Numbered from the stretch's first letter, positions 7,754 through 17,264 are shown. The stretch is DNA of 64,000 bases from Bordetella genomosp. 4 (GCF_002261185.1 NZ_NEVQ01000022.1:558001-622000), one strand, 5' to 3'. Notes: generated by a model not told the origin, from the sequence alone. Made by a program: numbers and translations.

Positions 7754-10069
7754 TCAGAAATGGATGTTGGCCGTCAGCAATACCGTCCGCGGAGCACCAG
7801 GGAAATAGCGGTAGCCGCTCTTGTTGATCGCCGCAACGTACTCTTTGTTAAAGAGATTGTAGACGTTGAACTGGAAGTCCAGGTTCTTGTTGACCTCATA
7901 GCCCGCCATGGCGTCAAAGACCCAATACGAACGAACGTATTCCGGCGTGCCCACGGCGCCGTCGGAACCGCGCTCCATGCTGCCGACATAGCGCGCGCCA
8001 CCACCCAACGTGAAGCCGCCGGGCAGGCGATACGTGCTCCACATCGAGAACGCGTGCTTCGGTGTGTAGGTCAGGTTGTTCGAGCCGTTGTTGGTCACAG
8101 AGGAACCGTCTTCGACTGTCGCGTTCTGAATCGTGTAGCCTGCACTCACCGACCAGTTCTCTGTGATCTGGCCGCTGGCGCCCAGCTCCAGGCCCTGGAC
8201 ACGTTTTTTCGCGGTCTGGCTGTAGGTGCCATCCACGTCCTGCTGTATTTCGTTGTCGACTTCGGTGCGGAACAAGGCTGCACTGAGCAGCAGTTGGCGA
8301 TCAAAGAGTTCCCATTTGGTTCCCAGCTCGGCGGTCTTGGCTTTCTGCGGTGCGAAGTCAACGCGGTTGGCGCTATTGCCGCTGCCTTCGGCCGCAAGCT
8401 GGAAATTCGAACCGCCTGGAGGCTGTTGCGAAACGCCATAGTTCACGTAGATATTGCCGTTGGGCGCAACGCGATACAGGGTGCCTAGTTTCCAGTTCAC
8501 CAGATTGCCGGAAATGCGTTCGTCGACAGTCATGATGGGTGTTCCCGTCGGCGCGCCATTGCAGGCGACGGGATTTCGGCCTGTGCCGCCGCAAGCCGTG
8601 GCACTATCGTATTTGGTGCGATAGTGGTCCAGACGCATACCACCGTTTATCTGCCACTTGTCTGTCAGGTCGATGGTGTCAAAGGCATAAATGGCGAACG
8701 TGTCCGTAGTGCCGTGAGAGTCCGCTCCATTGTTGTGAATGCCATTGGCGCTGATGCTGTTGTCTGGGTGGTAGATATTGACGGCAGGGTAGGTCGGCGC
8801 AGTCATGCCGTAGGTGTCCTGCATCTCCCGCGTGAACTCGACACCGGTGCTCAGATCGTGCTTGAGCGAACCCGTATTGAACTTCGCCGTCAAGTTGGTC
8901 TGGTTGGTCCAGATACGGTTGTTGGAATTTTTCTGGTTCGCAGAGCGCGACATGTACCAGGTCGATGGATCGTTGGGATCACCGATGGTCAGATTTGATG
9001 CGCCAGCCATGAACGAAGTCAACAGATAGTTCTGTTTGGTGCGCGACCAGCGTGTCACGTTGCGCAGCGTCACGTTCTCGTTGAGATCGTGCTCCAGGCG
9101 CAGGGTCGCCATGTCGGTCGTCGAATAGTCGTGGTCCGACTGCGTGCCGTAGAAATTATTGGTGTCGACCTTGTCCGCATCGTTCAGGAACGACAACGCG
9201 TTGCTAGGGGCGCTGTAGCCAGGCAAGCCGATCGTCACCACGCCTCCGTCAGGGATGTTGGTCTGCTTGACGTGCATGAAATCCAGATAGACCCGGGTGT
9301 CGGTACCCAGGCCAAAAGCGAACGACGGAGCGACACCCCAGCGGTTGTTCTCGATCTGGTCGCGGCCCGCCACATCGGACTTCATGCCCATCATGTTCAG
9401 CCGGAAGGCCGAGGTTTCGCCAATCGTCTGGTTCCAATCCAAGGTTGAGCGCTTGTATCGCGCGCTGCCGATGCCTACGCTGGCATCAAAGCTGTCCTCG
9501 AGTTTGGGCTGTTTGCTGACCAGGTTGATTGAGCCGCTCGGTGCGCTGCGGCCGTAATCGGAACCCGACGGGCCCTTGATGACCTCGACGGCCTCGGTGT
9601 TGAACATGTCACGGCGCACGCTCGCTGTATCGCGGATGCCATCGACATAAATGCTGTTGGACGTATCGAAGCCGCGCAGATAAATAGCATCGCCCGTGGA
9701 CGTGTTGCCGTTCTCTCCGGCATAAAACGTGCCCGCTCCCGCCACATTACGCATCGCTTCGGTCAGCGTTGTAGCCTGCTGGTCCTTCATCATCTGTTCG
9801 GTCACTACCTGCACCGTCTGCGTCGTATCGACCAGAGGCTGCGTGAACTTTGCGGACTCGAGCTTGTTGACTTTGTAGGAATTGGTGTCCTCACCAATGA
9901 CTTTGACAGGCGACAGCGTCTTGACGTCAGACCCCGCGGTCTGGGCCATGGCGGCGCCCGGTTGGCTCAGCATGAGCGTCGCCAGGACAGAGGCGGCAGC
10001 GCTGCCCGCTAGGGAGCCCTGGCTCAGCGGACGCACCGGAGCGCATTTTCGGTTTTTTATGTATTGCAT
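7754..10069 (-). CDS. TonB-dependent catecholate-type siderophore receptor (Fiu/PiuA-like)
   Basis: This 771-residue outer-membrane receptor has a signal peptide ending near residue 42 ('AMAQ'). A plug domain follows with 'YLRGFDTSNSIYVDGIRD' and 'VEVIKGPSGSDYGRSAPSG', then a 22-strand-type barrel ending in an aromatic residue ('LTANIHF'). It has no N-terminal signalling domain, so it is probably not coupled to an anti-sigma factor. It resembles the Fiu/PiuA group that takes up ferric catecholates and monocatechols. The PiuC-like gene follows, the usual pairing. A Fur-box candidate lies about 90 bp upstream. Confidence 0.93.
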   Translation of the reverse strand: MQYIKNRKCAPVRPLSQGSLAGSAAASVLATLMLSQPGAAMAQTAGSDVKTLSPVKVIGEDTNSYKVNKLESAKFTQPLVDTTQTVQVVTEQMMKDQQATTLTEAMRNVAGAGTFYAGENGNTSTGDAIYLRGFDTSNSIYVDGIRDTASVRRDMFNTEAVEVIKGPSGSDYGRSAPSGSINLVSKQPKLEDSFDASVGIGSARYKRSTLDWNQTIGETSAFRLNMMGMKSDVAGRDQIENNRWGVAPSFAFGLGTDTRVYLDFMHVKQTNIPDGGVVTIGLPGYSAPSNALSFLNDADKVDTNNFYGTQSDHDYSTTDMATLRLEHDLNENVTLRNVTRWSRTKQNYLLTSFMAGASNLTIGDPNDPSTWYMSRSANQKNSNNRIWTNQTNLTAKFNTGSLKHDLSTGVEFTREMQDTYGMTAPTYPAVNIYHPDNSISANGIHNNGADSHGTTDTFAIYAFDTIDLTDKWQINGGMRLDHYRTKYDSATACGGTGRNPVACNGAPTGTPIMTVDERISGNLVNWKLGTLYRVAPNGNIYVNYGVSQQPPGGSNFQLAAEGSGNSANRVDFAPQKAKTAELGTKWELFDRQLLLSAALFRTEVDNEIQQDVDGTYSQTAKKRVQGLELGASGQITENWSVSAGYTIQNATVEDGSSVTNNGSNNLTYTPKHAFSMWSTYRLPGGFTLGGGARYVGSMERGSDGAVGTPEYVRSYWVFDAMAGYEVNKNLDFQFNVYNLFNKEYVAAINKSGYRYFPGAPRTVLLTANIHF

Positions 10070-10156
10070 TCGGCTTCTCGTGGGAATAGACGACCCGTCC
10101 GTGCCTCGTGGCGCGGTCGTTACTATGGATTACATCGAACAGCGAATCGAATGCTA

Positions 10157-10175
10157 AATAAAAATGATTTACATT
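10157..10175 (-). promoter_or_regulatory. Putative Fur box for the siderophore receptor
   Basis: AATAAAAATGATTTACATT matches the palindromic Fur pattern AATGAGAATAATTCTCATT at 14 of 19 positions, counted by hand. It is 88 bp upstream of the receptor start, a suitable position for iron-dependent repression. Confidence 0.5.
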
Positions 10176-10280
10176 AATCTGAACAAGAGCTGAAATGTTG
10201 TAATACGGCGACGCATACCAAGCCAAGCGAAAACACCGCCTAAATTCACTATTTATCACTAACATCGCACAAATAAACGG

Positions 10281-10315
10281 CATATCCCGGCATTTCAAAA
10301 TGAAACGCCGATATG
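10281..10315. repeat. Imperfect stem-loop (about 15 bp stem)
   Basis: CATAT at 10281-10285 pairs with ATATG at 10311-10315. CGGCATTTCA (10288-10297) pairs with TGAAACGCCG (10301-10310) with one mismatch, a 2-base bulge and an AAA loop. No T-run follows on either strand. It could be a backup stop or an RNA-stabilising hairpin beyond the cluster terminator. Confidence 0.5.
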
Positions 10316-10332
10316 TATTGACATATAAGCTA

Positions 10333-10360
10333 TAAAAAAGCAGCCGTTTTTTCGGCTGCC
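10333..10360 (-). terminator. Rho-independent terminator of the furan-degradation cluster
   Basis: On the minus strand, GCAGCCG and CGGCTGC form a 7-bp GC-rich stem (10340-10359) with an AAAAAA loop, directly followed by CTTTTTTATA. It begins 32 bp after the stop of the ThDP enzyme gene, so it ends the long minus-strand transcript. Confidence 0.85.
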
Positions 10361-10391
10361 AGATGGCCAAGCGAAAGCTCGTAGAGTTTTT

Positions 10392-12077
10392 CTATTTTTG
10401 CGCCTGCGCTCGTAAAGCCGTCAGGGTCGTGCGAGGCGAAATGGCATCCTGACTGATGCACAGCTCGATCAGCGCCGGCCGCCCGGCCGTCCGTGCCCGC
10501 TCAAAAGCGGCGGCAAAATCCTCGGTGCGCTCGACTCGCTCGCTGGCCGCGCCATAGGCACTCGCCAAGGTCACGAAATCCGGATTATGCAAATCCGTGG
10601 CGCACACTCGCCCTGGGTAGTGGCGCTCCTGGTGCATGCGAATGCTGCCATACATAGCGTTGTTGACCACGATAAAGATCACGTTCAGGCCATACTGCAC
10701 CGCTGTCGCCATCTCTTGGCCGTTCATGAGAAAGCATCCGTCTCCGGCAAAGCAAACTACCGTCCGCTCGGGATGGCACAGTTTGGCCGCGATAGCTGCC
10801 GGCACCCCGTAGCCCATGGTGCCGCTGGTAGGAGCCAGTTGGGTACGTATACCGCGATACTGATAAAAGCGTTGCACCCAGAGGGTGTAGTTGCCTGCAC
10901 CGTTTGTAATGATGCTATCTGCGGGCAAGGTATCGCGCAGATACTTCACGGCTTCCGCCAGGTTCAGGTCACCCGGCATGGGCGTAGGCTCGAGATTGCG
11001 CAAATAGTCCGAGCGAGCGTCTTCCGCCCAGGAGGACCAGCGGCAATCGGCAGGGGCAGGCAATTGCGCCAATTGCGTGGCAAAAGGCTCCATGCCGGAA
11101 TTGATGACCAGCTCTGCTTGATAGACGCGGCCCAGTTCCTCCGCATCGGCATGGACATGGATGAGCCGCTGGCGCGGCCGTGGCACGTCAAACAAGGCAT
11201 AGCCGTTTGTCGTGGTCTCACCCAATCTCGGACCGATGGCAAGCACCAAGTCCGAGTCGACGATGCGTTTGGCCAGCTTGGGATCCATGCCCAGTCCGGC
11301 TTCGCCAATATAACGATCATGACAATTGTCGATCAGATCCTGGCGGCGAAACGCGCAAGCGACAGGCAGTTGAAAAGCCTGAGCAAACGTGGCGACTTGT
11401 GTGCTGGCCTCGGCCGTCCAGCCACCGCCACCCAACAGCACCAGAGGACGCTCAGCACGCATCAGCATGGCAGTGAGCTCGGCCATCGCTTGCGCAGAAG
11501 GAGCCGCCTGCGCCAAACGATAGGCGGGCGCGTCGGCCACCACGACCTGTTCGGCCAACATGTCCTCGGGCAATGCCAATACCACGGGTCCCGGCCGTCC
11601 CGACATGGCGATATGAAAGGCTCGGCTAATGAATTCCGGAATACGGCGCGGGTCGTCGATCTGCTCGACCCATTTGGCAATGTGGCCGAACATGTGGCGA
11701 TAGTCGATTTCCTGCCACGCCTCGCGTCCGAAACAGTCTCGCGCTACCTGTCCGACGAAGACGATCAACGGCGTGGAATCCTGCCGGGCAGTGTGAATGC
11801 CTATGCTGGCATTGGTCGCCCCCGGCCCGCGCGTCACAAAGCAGACGCCGGGACGGCCGGTGAGTTTGCCATAGGCCTCTGCCATATGGGCGGCGCCTCC
11901 TTCTTGGCGGCAAACGACCAACTGCATCACCTCCTGGCGCTCATAGAACGCATCAATGGCAGCGAGGAAGCTTTCCCCGGGCACACAAAACGCTGTGTCC
12001 ACGCCGTGAATCCGCAGACTATCAACCAAAACTTGTCCGCCCGTACGGGATACGGTTGTGCTGGCGGGAACATTCAT
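10392..12077 (-). CDS. Thiamine diphosphate-dependent enzyme, acetolactate synthase/2-oxoacid decarboxylase superfamily
   Basis: The 561-residue protein has the three-domain layout of ThDP enzymes. The activating Glu59 lies in 'VVCRQEGGAAHMAEAY', the central domain is present, and the C-terminal ThDP/metal motif runs from 'GDGCFLMNG' to 'VNNAMYG'. It looks like a catabolic IlvB relative, and no small regulatory subunit is nearby. Candidate reactions are decarboxylation of an aryl-glyoxylate, carboligation, or C-C cleavage; the sequence does not decide. It is the last gene before the terminator and lies 15 bp after a 2-hydroxyacid dehydrogenase. That order suggests hydroxyacid, then oxoacid, then aldehyde, as in mandelate catabolism. 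It is not one of the described hmf genes. Confidence 0.88.
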   Translation of the reverse strand: MNVPASTTVSRTGGQVLVDSLRIHGVDTAFCVPGESFLAAIDAFYERQEVMQLVVCRQEGGAAHMAEAYGKLTGRPGVCFVTRGPGATNASIGIHTARQDSTPLIVFVGQVARDCFGREAWQEIDYRHMFGHIAKWVEQIDDPRRIPEFISRAFHIAMSGRPGPVVLALPEDMLAEQVVVADAPAYRLAQAAPSAQAMAELTAMLMRAERPLVLLGGGGWTAEASTQVATFAQAFQLPVACAFRRQDLIDNCHDRYIGEAGLGMDPKLAKRIVDSDLVLAIGPRLGETTTNGYALFDVPRPRQRLIHVHADAEELGRVYQAELVINSGMEPFATQLAQLPAPADCRWSSWAEDARSDYLRNLEPTPMPGDLNLAEAVKYLRDTLPADSIITNGAGNYTLWVQRFYQYRGIRTQLAPTSGTMGYGVPAAIAAKLCHPERTVVCFAGDGCFLMNGQEMATAVQYGLNVIFIVVNNAMYGSIRMHQERHYPGRVCATDLHNPDFVTLASAYGAASERVERTEDFAAAFERARTAGRPALIELCISQDAISPRTTLTALRAQAQK

Positions 12078-12092
12078 AGGATTTCCTCAGTA

Positions 12093-13313
12093 TTAAAAAA
12101 CCGCCGCTGGCACGGCAGACATCAATGCATTCAGCTGGTTCAGCTCGGTGCTCACTGGCAGGTCAGCACGGCACAAATAGGCAGGGCTCAAATCGGCGAT
12201 ATCAGGACATCCCAAGAGCGCGAGGTCTACATCAATTTCACGGGTCAACAAGGCCAATGCCTGAGCAACGCCCCTCTGTCCGCCCGCTGCCAATCCATAC
12301 ATGGCCGCACGGCCAATGAACACAGCCTGGGCGCCCAGCGCCATCGCCTTCAGCACATCGGTGCCGCGACGCACGCCACTATCGAGCAAGACGGTCAGCC
12401 CCGGCGCGGCAGCCACGATTTCCGGCAACGCGTCCAAAGGAGCAACGGCGCCATCCAACTGGCGGCCTCCATGGTTGGACACGAATATTCCGTCCAAGCC
12501 CAACGAATGAGCATGCTGTGCATCCTGTGCACGCAAGATTCCCTTTACCAGCAGCGTGCCCGGCCAATGGTCGCGGATCCAGGCGATGTCATTCCAGGTC
12601 ATCGCCGCGCGGCCGGCTCTGTGATCGCCTTTGGCAGCGGCGATGATGGGACCGCCACGCTGTGCGGTGAAATTCTCGAAATGCGGCATGCCGCGCTTTA
12701 GCAGGGTCTGCGCAAAAGTCGACATTAACCAGCGCGGCCGAATCATGCCGCCACAGATCAAGCGCGGCGATAGTTTGAGTGGAATACTGAAGCCATTGCG
12801 CAATTCGTTCTCACGCGCTGAAGCAATGGGAACGTCTACCGTTACCACCAGCACCTTGACTCCGGCATCCCGCACTCGACTCAACAAGGGCTCGATGACG
12901 TGCTGATCGGCAGGTAAATAACCTTGATACCACATGTCCGGATTCGCTTGAGCGACCTTTTCCAATGGAGTGGTGGACGCTGCGCTCAAGACGAATGGAA
13001 CCCCCGCTTCATACGACGCACGGGCCAAAGCCACGTCGCCCTCGAAAGCGCACAGGCCGGCAACGCCCATGGGGCTGATCCCCAGAGGGGCGTTGTATCG
13101 CTGGCCGAACAATGTGACGCCAAAGCGGCGCTGTGACACATTGACCAGCGGCCGAGGCAGAAACCTCCAGCGGGAAAATGCATCGCGGTTTGCCTGCATG
13201 GCGGTTTGATCTTCGCTGCCGCCATGTACATAGCCATAGATACTGGGCGGCAGGCGCCGTTGAGCGGCACGCTGCAGATCCGCAATTGACAACGGGCTGG
13301 GCGCGTACCACAT
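12093..13313 (-). CDS. FMN-dependent alpha-hydroxyacid dehydrogenase/oxidase (LldD/MdlB-like)
   Basis: The 406-residue protein belongs to the FMN 2-hydroxyacid oxidase family. It has 'SIYGYVHGGSEDQ' near the N-terminus, the catalytic His-Arg pair in 'SNHGGRQLDGA', and the phosphate-binding 'DSGVRRGTDVLKAMALGAQAVFIGR'. It oxidises a 2-hydroxyacid to the 2-oxoacid, with lactate, glycolate and mandelate as known family substrates. The ATG at 13313 lies one base after the transporter stop (TGACATG), so the genes are probably translationally linked. With the ThDP enzyme downstream it forms a mandelate-like two-step module. A furan analogue such as 2-furylglycolate is an inference from the cluster. 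Confidence 0.9.
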   Translation of the reverse strand: MWYAPSPLSIADLQRAAQRRLPPSIYGYVHGGSEDQTAMQANRDAFSRWRFLPRPLVNVSQRRFGVTLFGQRYNAPLGISPMGVAGLCAFEGDVALARASYEAGVPFVLSAASTTPLEKVAQANPDMWYQGYLPADQHVIEPLLSRVRDAGVKVLVVTVDVPIASARENELRNGFSIPLKLSPRLICGGMIRPRWLMSTFAQTLLKRGMPHFENFTAQRGGPIIAAAKGDHRAGRAAMTWNDIAWIRDHWPGTLLVKGILRAQDAQHAHSLGLDGIFVSNHGGRQLDGAVAPLDALPEIVAAAPGLTVLLDSGVRRGTDVLKAMALGAQAVFIGRAAMYGLAAGGQRGVAQALALLTREIDVDLALLGCPDIADLSPAYLCRADLPVSTELNQLNALMSAVPAAVF

Positions 13314-13314
13314 G

Positions 13315-14697
13315 TCAGGCCTTTGCCTGGGCAGGCGCCGTGTGTTCCAGGCGGCCAACGGTCTCTGGAATGATCAACGCGCCCAGGACAAACAATGCGC
13401 TGATGGCGCCGGCGAATATGCCCAGCGTCGAAGGCAGATCAGCAGGCGTGGCCGCCACCAACGACACGAATGTCGGCATCATGCCGCCTATCGCAAAACC
13501 GATATTCCACGACAGGCCGGTACCGGTGGCACGAATCGACGTCGGAAAACGCTCATTCAGGAAAATCAGAATAGGCGCAAAACTGGCGCATCCCAAACCA
13601 GCCAAGAGCACGGCATAGACCCCTAACTCCATCGGCGTCTGTGCCGTCTGCATCGCGGAATATAGAGCGGGCAAACCAAAGATCTGCAGCACGCCCACGG
13701 CCAGGAACGCACGCTTGCGACCTATGAACGTACTCAAATGCCCCACGATGATCGACACCACCACCACGATGGCAGAGCATGCCATCAGGATGTTGGCGGC
13801 CACATCGCTGGGCGCCTGATTGACGACTTTGAGAAAAGTCGGCAAATAGCCCGAGGTGAGGTAATAGCCACTGCCGCCACCGATGGTCAACAGCAGATTG
13901 ACGAACAACACCGAACGGTATTCACCAGAAAACAGCGTACGCACGGGCGACCGAACAGTGCCTGCCGTGACATCGTGACGAGCCTGCTGCGCGCGTGCCG
14001 CTTTCTCGGCTGCGACCTTTTTCCACAGTGGAGACTCCTCGAGGCGGTTGAAAATAAACAGGCCCAATACCGAACTGATGATGCCCGTAAAGAACATGCA
14101 GCGCCATCCCCAGACGTCGAACTGATCTCCTGGAAAGATGTGCGACATCGCCATATAGACGAGAGAGGCCAACAGCGCGCCTATGCCCGCGCCGCCGCCG
14201 CCGACCAACCCCGACACCGCGCCACGATAGCGAGGCGCAACCGACTCGGTACCGATCGTGTGCGTCGATGCGACCACGCCACCGACAAAGACGCCCTGCA
14301 CCAAGCGCAACACGATGAACAACACCGGCGCCAACAGCCCCACCTGCGCCACCGTTGGCAACAGGCCGAATGCAGCAGTGGAAAAACCGACGCCGACCAC
14401 AGCCACGATCATGGCGCCTTTGCGTCCCTTTCGATCGGCGTAGGAACCAAACCACGCCGAGCCCAGCGGCCGCATCAATAATGTCACAGCAAAGGACGCA
14501 TACACAGCTGCTAACGACAGCATGGCGTGCTCCGAGGGGAAGAACAAACGTCCCACTACCGGCGCCACATACAACAATACGAAAAGGTCAAACAGGTCCA
14601 GGGCCCATCCCATGCAAGAGGCGATCACGGCCCCCGCCACTTGTCTGTTGTTGCCTGCCTCGCTCTGCGATGCAGACTGCTGCATGCTTGTCGACAT
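13315..14697 (-). CDS. MFS transporter (metabolite:H+ symporter type)
   Basis: This 460-residue protein has about twelve hydrophobic segments and the MFS loop motif 'DRKGRKGAM' after TM2, with 'GWALDLFDLFVLLYV' in TM1, where acidic residues are typical of proton-coupled symporters. It belongs to the acid:proton symporter branch used for aromatic and other organic acids. It lies between the GMC oxidase and the 2-hydroxyacid dehydrogenase genes in the furan cluster. Uptake of furan carboxylates or a related hydroxyacid across the inner membrane is therefore likely (HmfT-like role). Substrate is inferred from context only. Confidence 0.88.
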   Translation of the reverse strand: MSTSMQQSASQSEAGNNRQVAGAVIASCMGWALDLFDLFVLLYVAPVVGRLFFPSEHAMLSLAAVYASFAVTLLMRPLGSAWFGSYADRKGRKGAMIVAVVGVGFSTAAFGLLPTVAQVGLLAPVLFIVLRLVQGVFVGGVVASTHTIGTESVAPRYRGAVSGLVGGGGAGIGALLASLVYMAMSHIFPGDQFDVWGWRCMFFTGIISSVLGLFIFNRLEESPLWKKVAAEKAARAQQARHDVTAGTVRSPVRTLFSGEYRSVLFVNLLLTIGGGSGYYLTSGYLPTFLKVVNQAPSDVAANILMACSAIVVVVSIIVGHLSTFIGRKRAFLAVGVLQIFGLPALYSAMQTAQTPMELGVYAVLLAGLGCASFAPILIFLNERFPTSIRATGTGLSWNIGFAIGGMMPTFVSLVAATPADLPSTLGIFAGAISALFVLGALIIPETVGRLEHTAPAQAKA

Positions 14698-14753
14698 TTT
14701 TTGCTCCTTTGGATGATTTGATTCGTTGCGACGAAGATTTTTTCTATGTGCCT

Positions 14754-16442
14754 TCAGCGGATTGCGTCGGCAATTTTTTCGGCGATCATGATGGTTGGAA
14801 TGTTGGTATTGGCCGACGGCAAACGCGGCATCAATGACGCATCGACGACGCGCAACCCCTGCGTGCCATGCACTCGGCCCTGGTTATCGGTCACGGCTCG
14901 AATGTCCGTAGCCAATCCCATACGGCACGTACCGCTGGCATGCCACACGCCGAATACCTGGCGACGGATGAAAGCGGCCAATTCCTGCTCATCGCCCAGC
15001 AGATCCGACATCTTCCGTCCGCCGTTGAATGACCGGCTGATCAGCGCTCGGCGCAACGGTGCAGGAGCATCGAGCGCGAGGCCTAACACACGGGTCAAGC
15101 GCTCGTTGGCCGGGGTATAACGGCTGAGCGCTTTGACGCGCGGCGAAAAAGCGGCGGGAAAGAAATCGCGTTCGTCCTGCCCCAGGCCACTGGCCTGAAC
15201 CGTATTGGCCAGCAAGCGCACACCCTGAATCAAGCGCGCCATATCGCGGGGATCGTCCAACAGATTCAGATCGACTCGGGGAGGCACGTTCGGGTCGGGC
15301 GACGTCAGTGCGAGCTGCCCACGCGAATAGGGCCGGTTGCACCATAGGAAAAATAAACCCAGGCGATTGCCGAGCGCATGCCAGGCTGCTCGAGTTGCGC
15401 TCGATAAGTAAAGATCAGAGTCTTCGCAATCGGCAACCCCTGAACTCACGCGTGCGGCCATCATGCTGGCACGGCGGCGCGCCAGCGGTACACGGAATTG
15501 CGGGGCGAGAAAATGGCAGAACGTCAGTGAGGGATGATCCTGTAATTGCCTGCCCACCCCAGGTAAATGCACCGTGCAGGAAATCCCCAAGCGCGCCAGG
15601 CTCTCGGCATCGCCGATACCCGCATGCATCAACAAGACCGGTGATTGCAACGCACCAGCGCAGACAATGACCTCGCGTGCCCGCAAGGTAAAACGCTGTC
15701 CTGCAGCATCCAGCGCGATCACGCCATTGGCTCTGACGCCCTCCATCAACAAACGTAGAACCTGGGTGTTGGCATAGATCTGCAAATTGGGACGGCGCCG
15801 CGTGGCCTCATCCAGATAGCCTGTGGCCGCCGAGACACGACGGTCATTTTCATTGGAAAACGCGCCTGGAAAAAATCCATCGCCGAATTCCGCATTCTGA
15901 TCCTGCATCAGCGGCAGGCCCTGACTGCGCAGGCCTTTGGCAAAAGCCTCACAAAACGGCGGCCACTGAGCAGGCGCTATGCGGCGTATCGCAATGGGGC
16001 CGTCTGCACCATGCAAAGGATGATCGGGAAAATCGAGATCACGCTCCAGTTTGCGAAAATAGGGAAGGACGTCGTCCCACGCCCATCCTTGCGCACCGTC
16101 TAGCGCCCAGCCGTCATAATCCCGCGGCAGGCCGCGATTGGCTGATTGGACGTTGATGCTGGAGCCGCCTCCCATCACACGCCCTTGTTCATAGACTCGC
16201 TGTGTTGCATCGCGAGTCGCAGCAGCAGTCAATTCAGGCCAGATCCAACGATCGCCGCAGAACACCGGCATGGGATAGCTATCCAGAATCTCGTCCGGCT
16301 CGGCGCCGGGCGGCGTGTCTTCGCCGGCTTCGATCAAGGCGACACGGCAATCGGGGCGGTCTGATAACCGGCGAGCCAACACGCAACCAGCCGAACCGCC
16401 GCCCACAATCACATAATCGAACTCGCCCATGACAGTGTCCAT
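14754..16442 (-). CDS. hmfH: GMC-family oxidoreductase, HMF/furfural oxidase-like (HmfH)
   Basis: The 562-residue flavoprotein has the N-terminal FAD-binding motif 'VIVGGGSAGCVLARRL', the GMC region 'GGGSSIN', and the C-terminal active-site His in 'WHASGTCRMG' with a second site near 'PSANTNIP'. The ATG at 16442 has AAGGGA eight bases upstream; the ATG at 16430 is a weaker choice. In the described hmf pathway, HmfH is a GMC oxidase that takes HMF stepwise to 2,5-furandicarboxylate and can oxidise furfural. Its place beside UbiD/UbiX-type genes and a furoyl-CoA route supports that assignment. By sequence alone it could be another alcohol or choline dehydrogenase-like enzyme. Confidence 0.82.
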   Translation of the reverse strand: MDTVMGEFDYVIVGGGSAGCVLARRLSDRPDCRVALIEAGEDTPPGAEPDEILDSYPMPVFCGDRWIWPELTAAATRDATQRVYEQGRVMGGGSSINVQSANRGLPRDYDGWALDGAQGWAWDDVLPYFRKLERDLDFPDHPLHGADGPIAIRRIAPAQWPPFCEAFAKGLRSQGLPLMQDQNAEFGDGFFPGAFSNENDRRVSAATGYLDEATRRRPNLQIYANTQVLRLLMEGVRANGVIALDAAGQRFTLRAREVIVCAGALQSPVLLMHAGIGDAESLARLGISCTVHLPGVGRQLQDHPSLTFCHFLAPQFRVPLARRRASMMAARVSSGVADCEDSDLYLSSATRAAWHALGNRLGLFFLWCNRPYSRGQLALTSPDPNVPPRVDLNLLDDPRDMARLIQGVRLLANTVQASGLGQDERDFFPAAFSPRVKALSRYTPANERLTRVLGLALDAPAPLRRALISRSFNGGRKMSDLLGDEQELAAFIRRQVFGVWHASGTCRMGLATDIRAVTDNQGRVHGTQGLRVVDASLMPRLPSANTNIPTIMIAEKIADAIR

Positions 16443-16457
16443 CTCGATGTCCCTTGC

Positions 16458-17264
16458 TTAGCTGCCGCGGAACTTCGGAGCACGTTTGCCATGGAATGCT
16501 TCGACGCCCTCACGGAAATCGTCCGAGCTGCGCAGGCGGCTATAGCAGTGGCCTTCCAGTTCGATCGAGGCCGATAATGATGCATCCTCAGTGTCATTGA
16601 GCAGCTTTTTCGCGGTGCGTTGAGCGATGGGCGAAAACGCCACCAACTCGGCCACGAGTTTGTCGGTCGCAGCCTCCAGTTCACTGTCGGGCACCACCTC
16701 AGTCGCCAGCCCCCAATCGTAGGCTTGCTGCCCACTGATACGGCGGGAACGCATGACCACGTCTTTGGTGCGCGTAATGCCGACCATTTTCTGCAGCCGC
16801 GCCGATCCGCCCGAGCCCGGAATCTGACCCAGCTTTTGCTCCGGCAAGGCATATAGCGTCGTCTCGCTGGCGATACGGAAGTCGCACGCCAGCGAAATTT
16901 CGAAACCGACGCCAAAGCAATAGCCGCGATTCGCGACGATCACAGGTTTGCTGCAACGTGCTGGCGCTGCAATGTTCCAGGCCAGCTTCGACACGTGTTC
17001 CGGAGACGCCTCGAGAAATCCCTTGATATCGCCGCCGCTGGAAAAGTGTTCGCCCTCGGCACGCAAAACGATGACGCGCACACGCCCGTCCTCGTCCAAC
17101 GCCTCAAAGACCACGCGCAGCTGGTCACGTTGCGGCATGGAGATGACATTCAAAGGGGGCCGGCTCAAAATGATGTCGGCGCGCTGTTTTTCCTCGTTGA
17201 TCTCAACGCGAAAACCGTCGATATTCGCCAACAAGTCTTGAGCGGGATGTCGCAAGGTGGTCAT
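16458..17264 (-). CDS. hmfE: Enoyl-CoA hydratase-family protein, probable 2-oxoglutaroyl-CoA hydrolase (HmfE)
   Basis: The 268-residue crotonase-fold protein has the oxyanion-hole segments 'FSSGGDIKGF' and 'GYCFGVGFEISLACD'. AAGGAG precedes the ATG at 17264. In the furoate pathway HmfE is a crotonase-family hydrolase that releases 2-oxoglutarate from 2-oxoglutaroyl-CoA, the ring-opened product of 5-hydroxy-2-furoyl-CoA. It lies between the UbiX-type and GMC genes of the cluster. A classic hydratase function is the alternative; context favours HmfE. Confidence 0.82.
   Translation of the reverse strand: MTTLRHPAQDLLANIDGFRVEINEEKQRADIILSRPPLNVISMPQRDQLRVVFEALDEDGRVRVIVLRAEGEHFSSGGDIKGFLEASPEHVSKLAWNIAAPARCSKPVIVANRGYCFGVGFEISLACDFRIASETTLYALPEQKLGQIPGSGGSARLQKMVGITRTKDVVMRSRRISGQQAYDWGLATEVVPDSELEAATDKLVAELVAFSPIAQRTAKKLLNDTEDASLSASIELEGHCYSRLRSSDDFREGVEAFHGKRAPKFRGS

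Larger units (their letters stand above)
10070..10391. other. 322-bp intergenic region between siderophore receptor and hmf cluster end
   Basis: AT-rich stretch with no supported gene. It holds the promoter side of the siderophore receptor (Fur-box candidate at 10157-10175), a 15-bp stem-loop at 10281-10315 and the terminator of the furan cluster at 10333-10360. Confidence 0.6.

Noticed and set aside
10587-12701. 704-codon open frame on the plus strand opposite the ThDP and hydroxyacid dehydrogenase genes
   Set aside because: It runs antisense to two clearly conserved genes, has no recognisable domain or ribosome site, and such long antisense frames are expected in GC-rich DNA.
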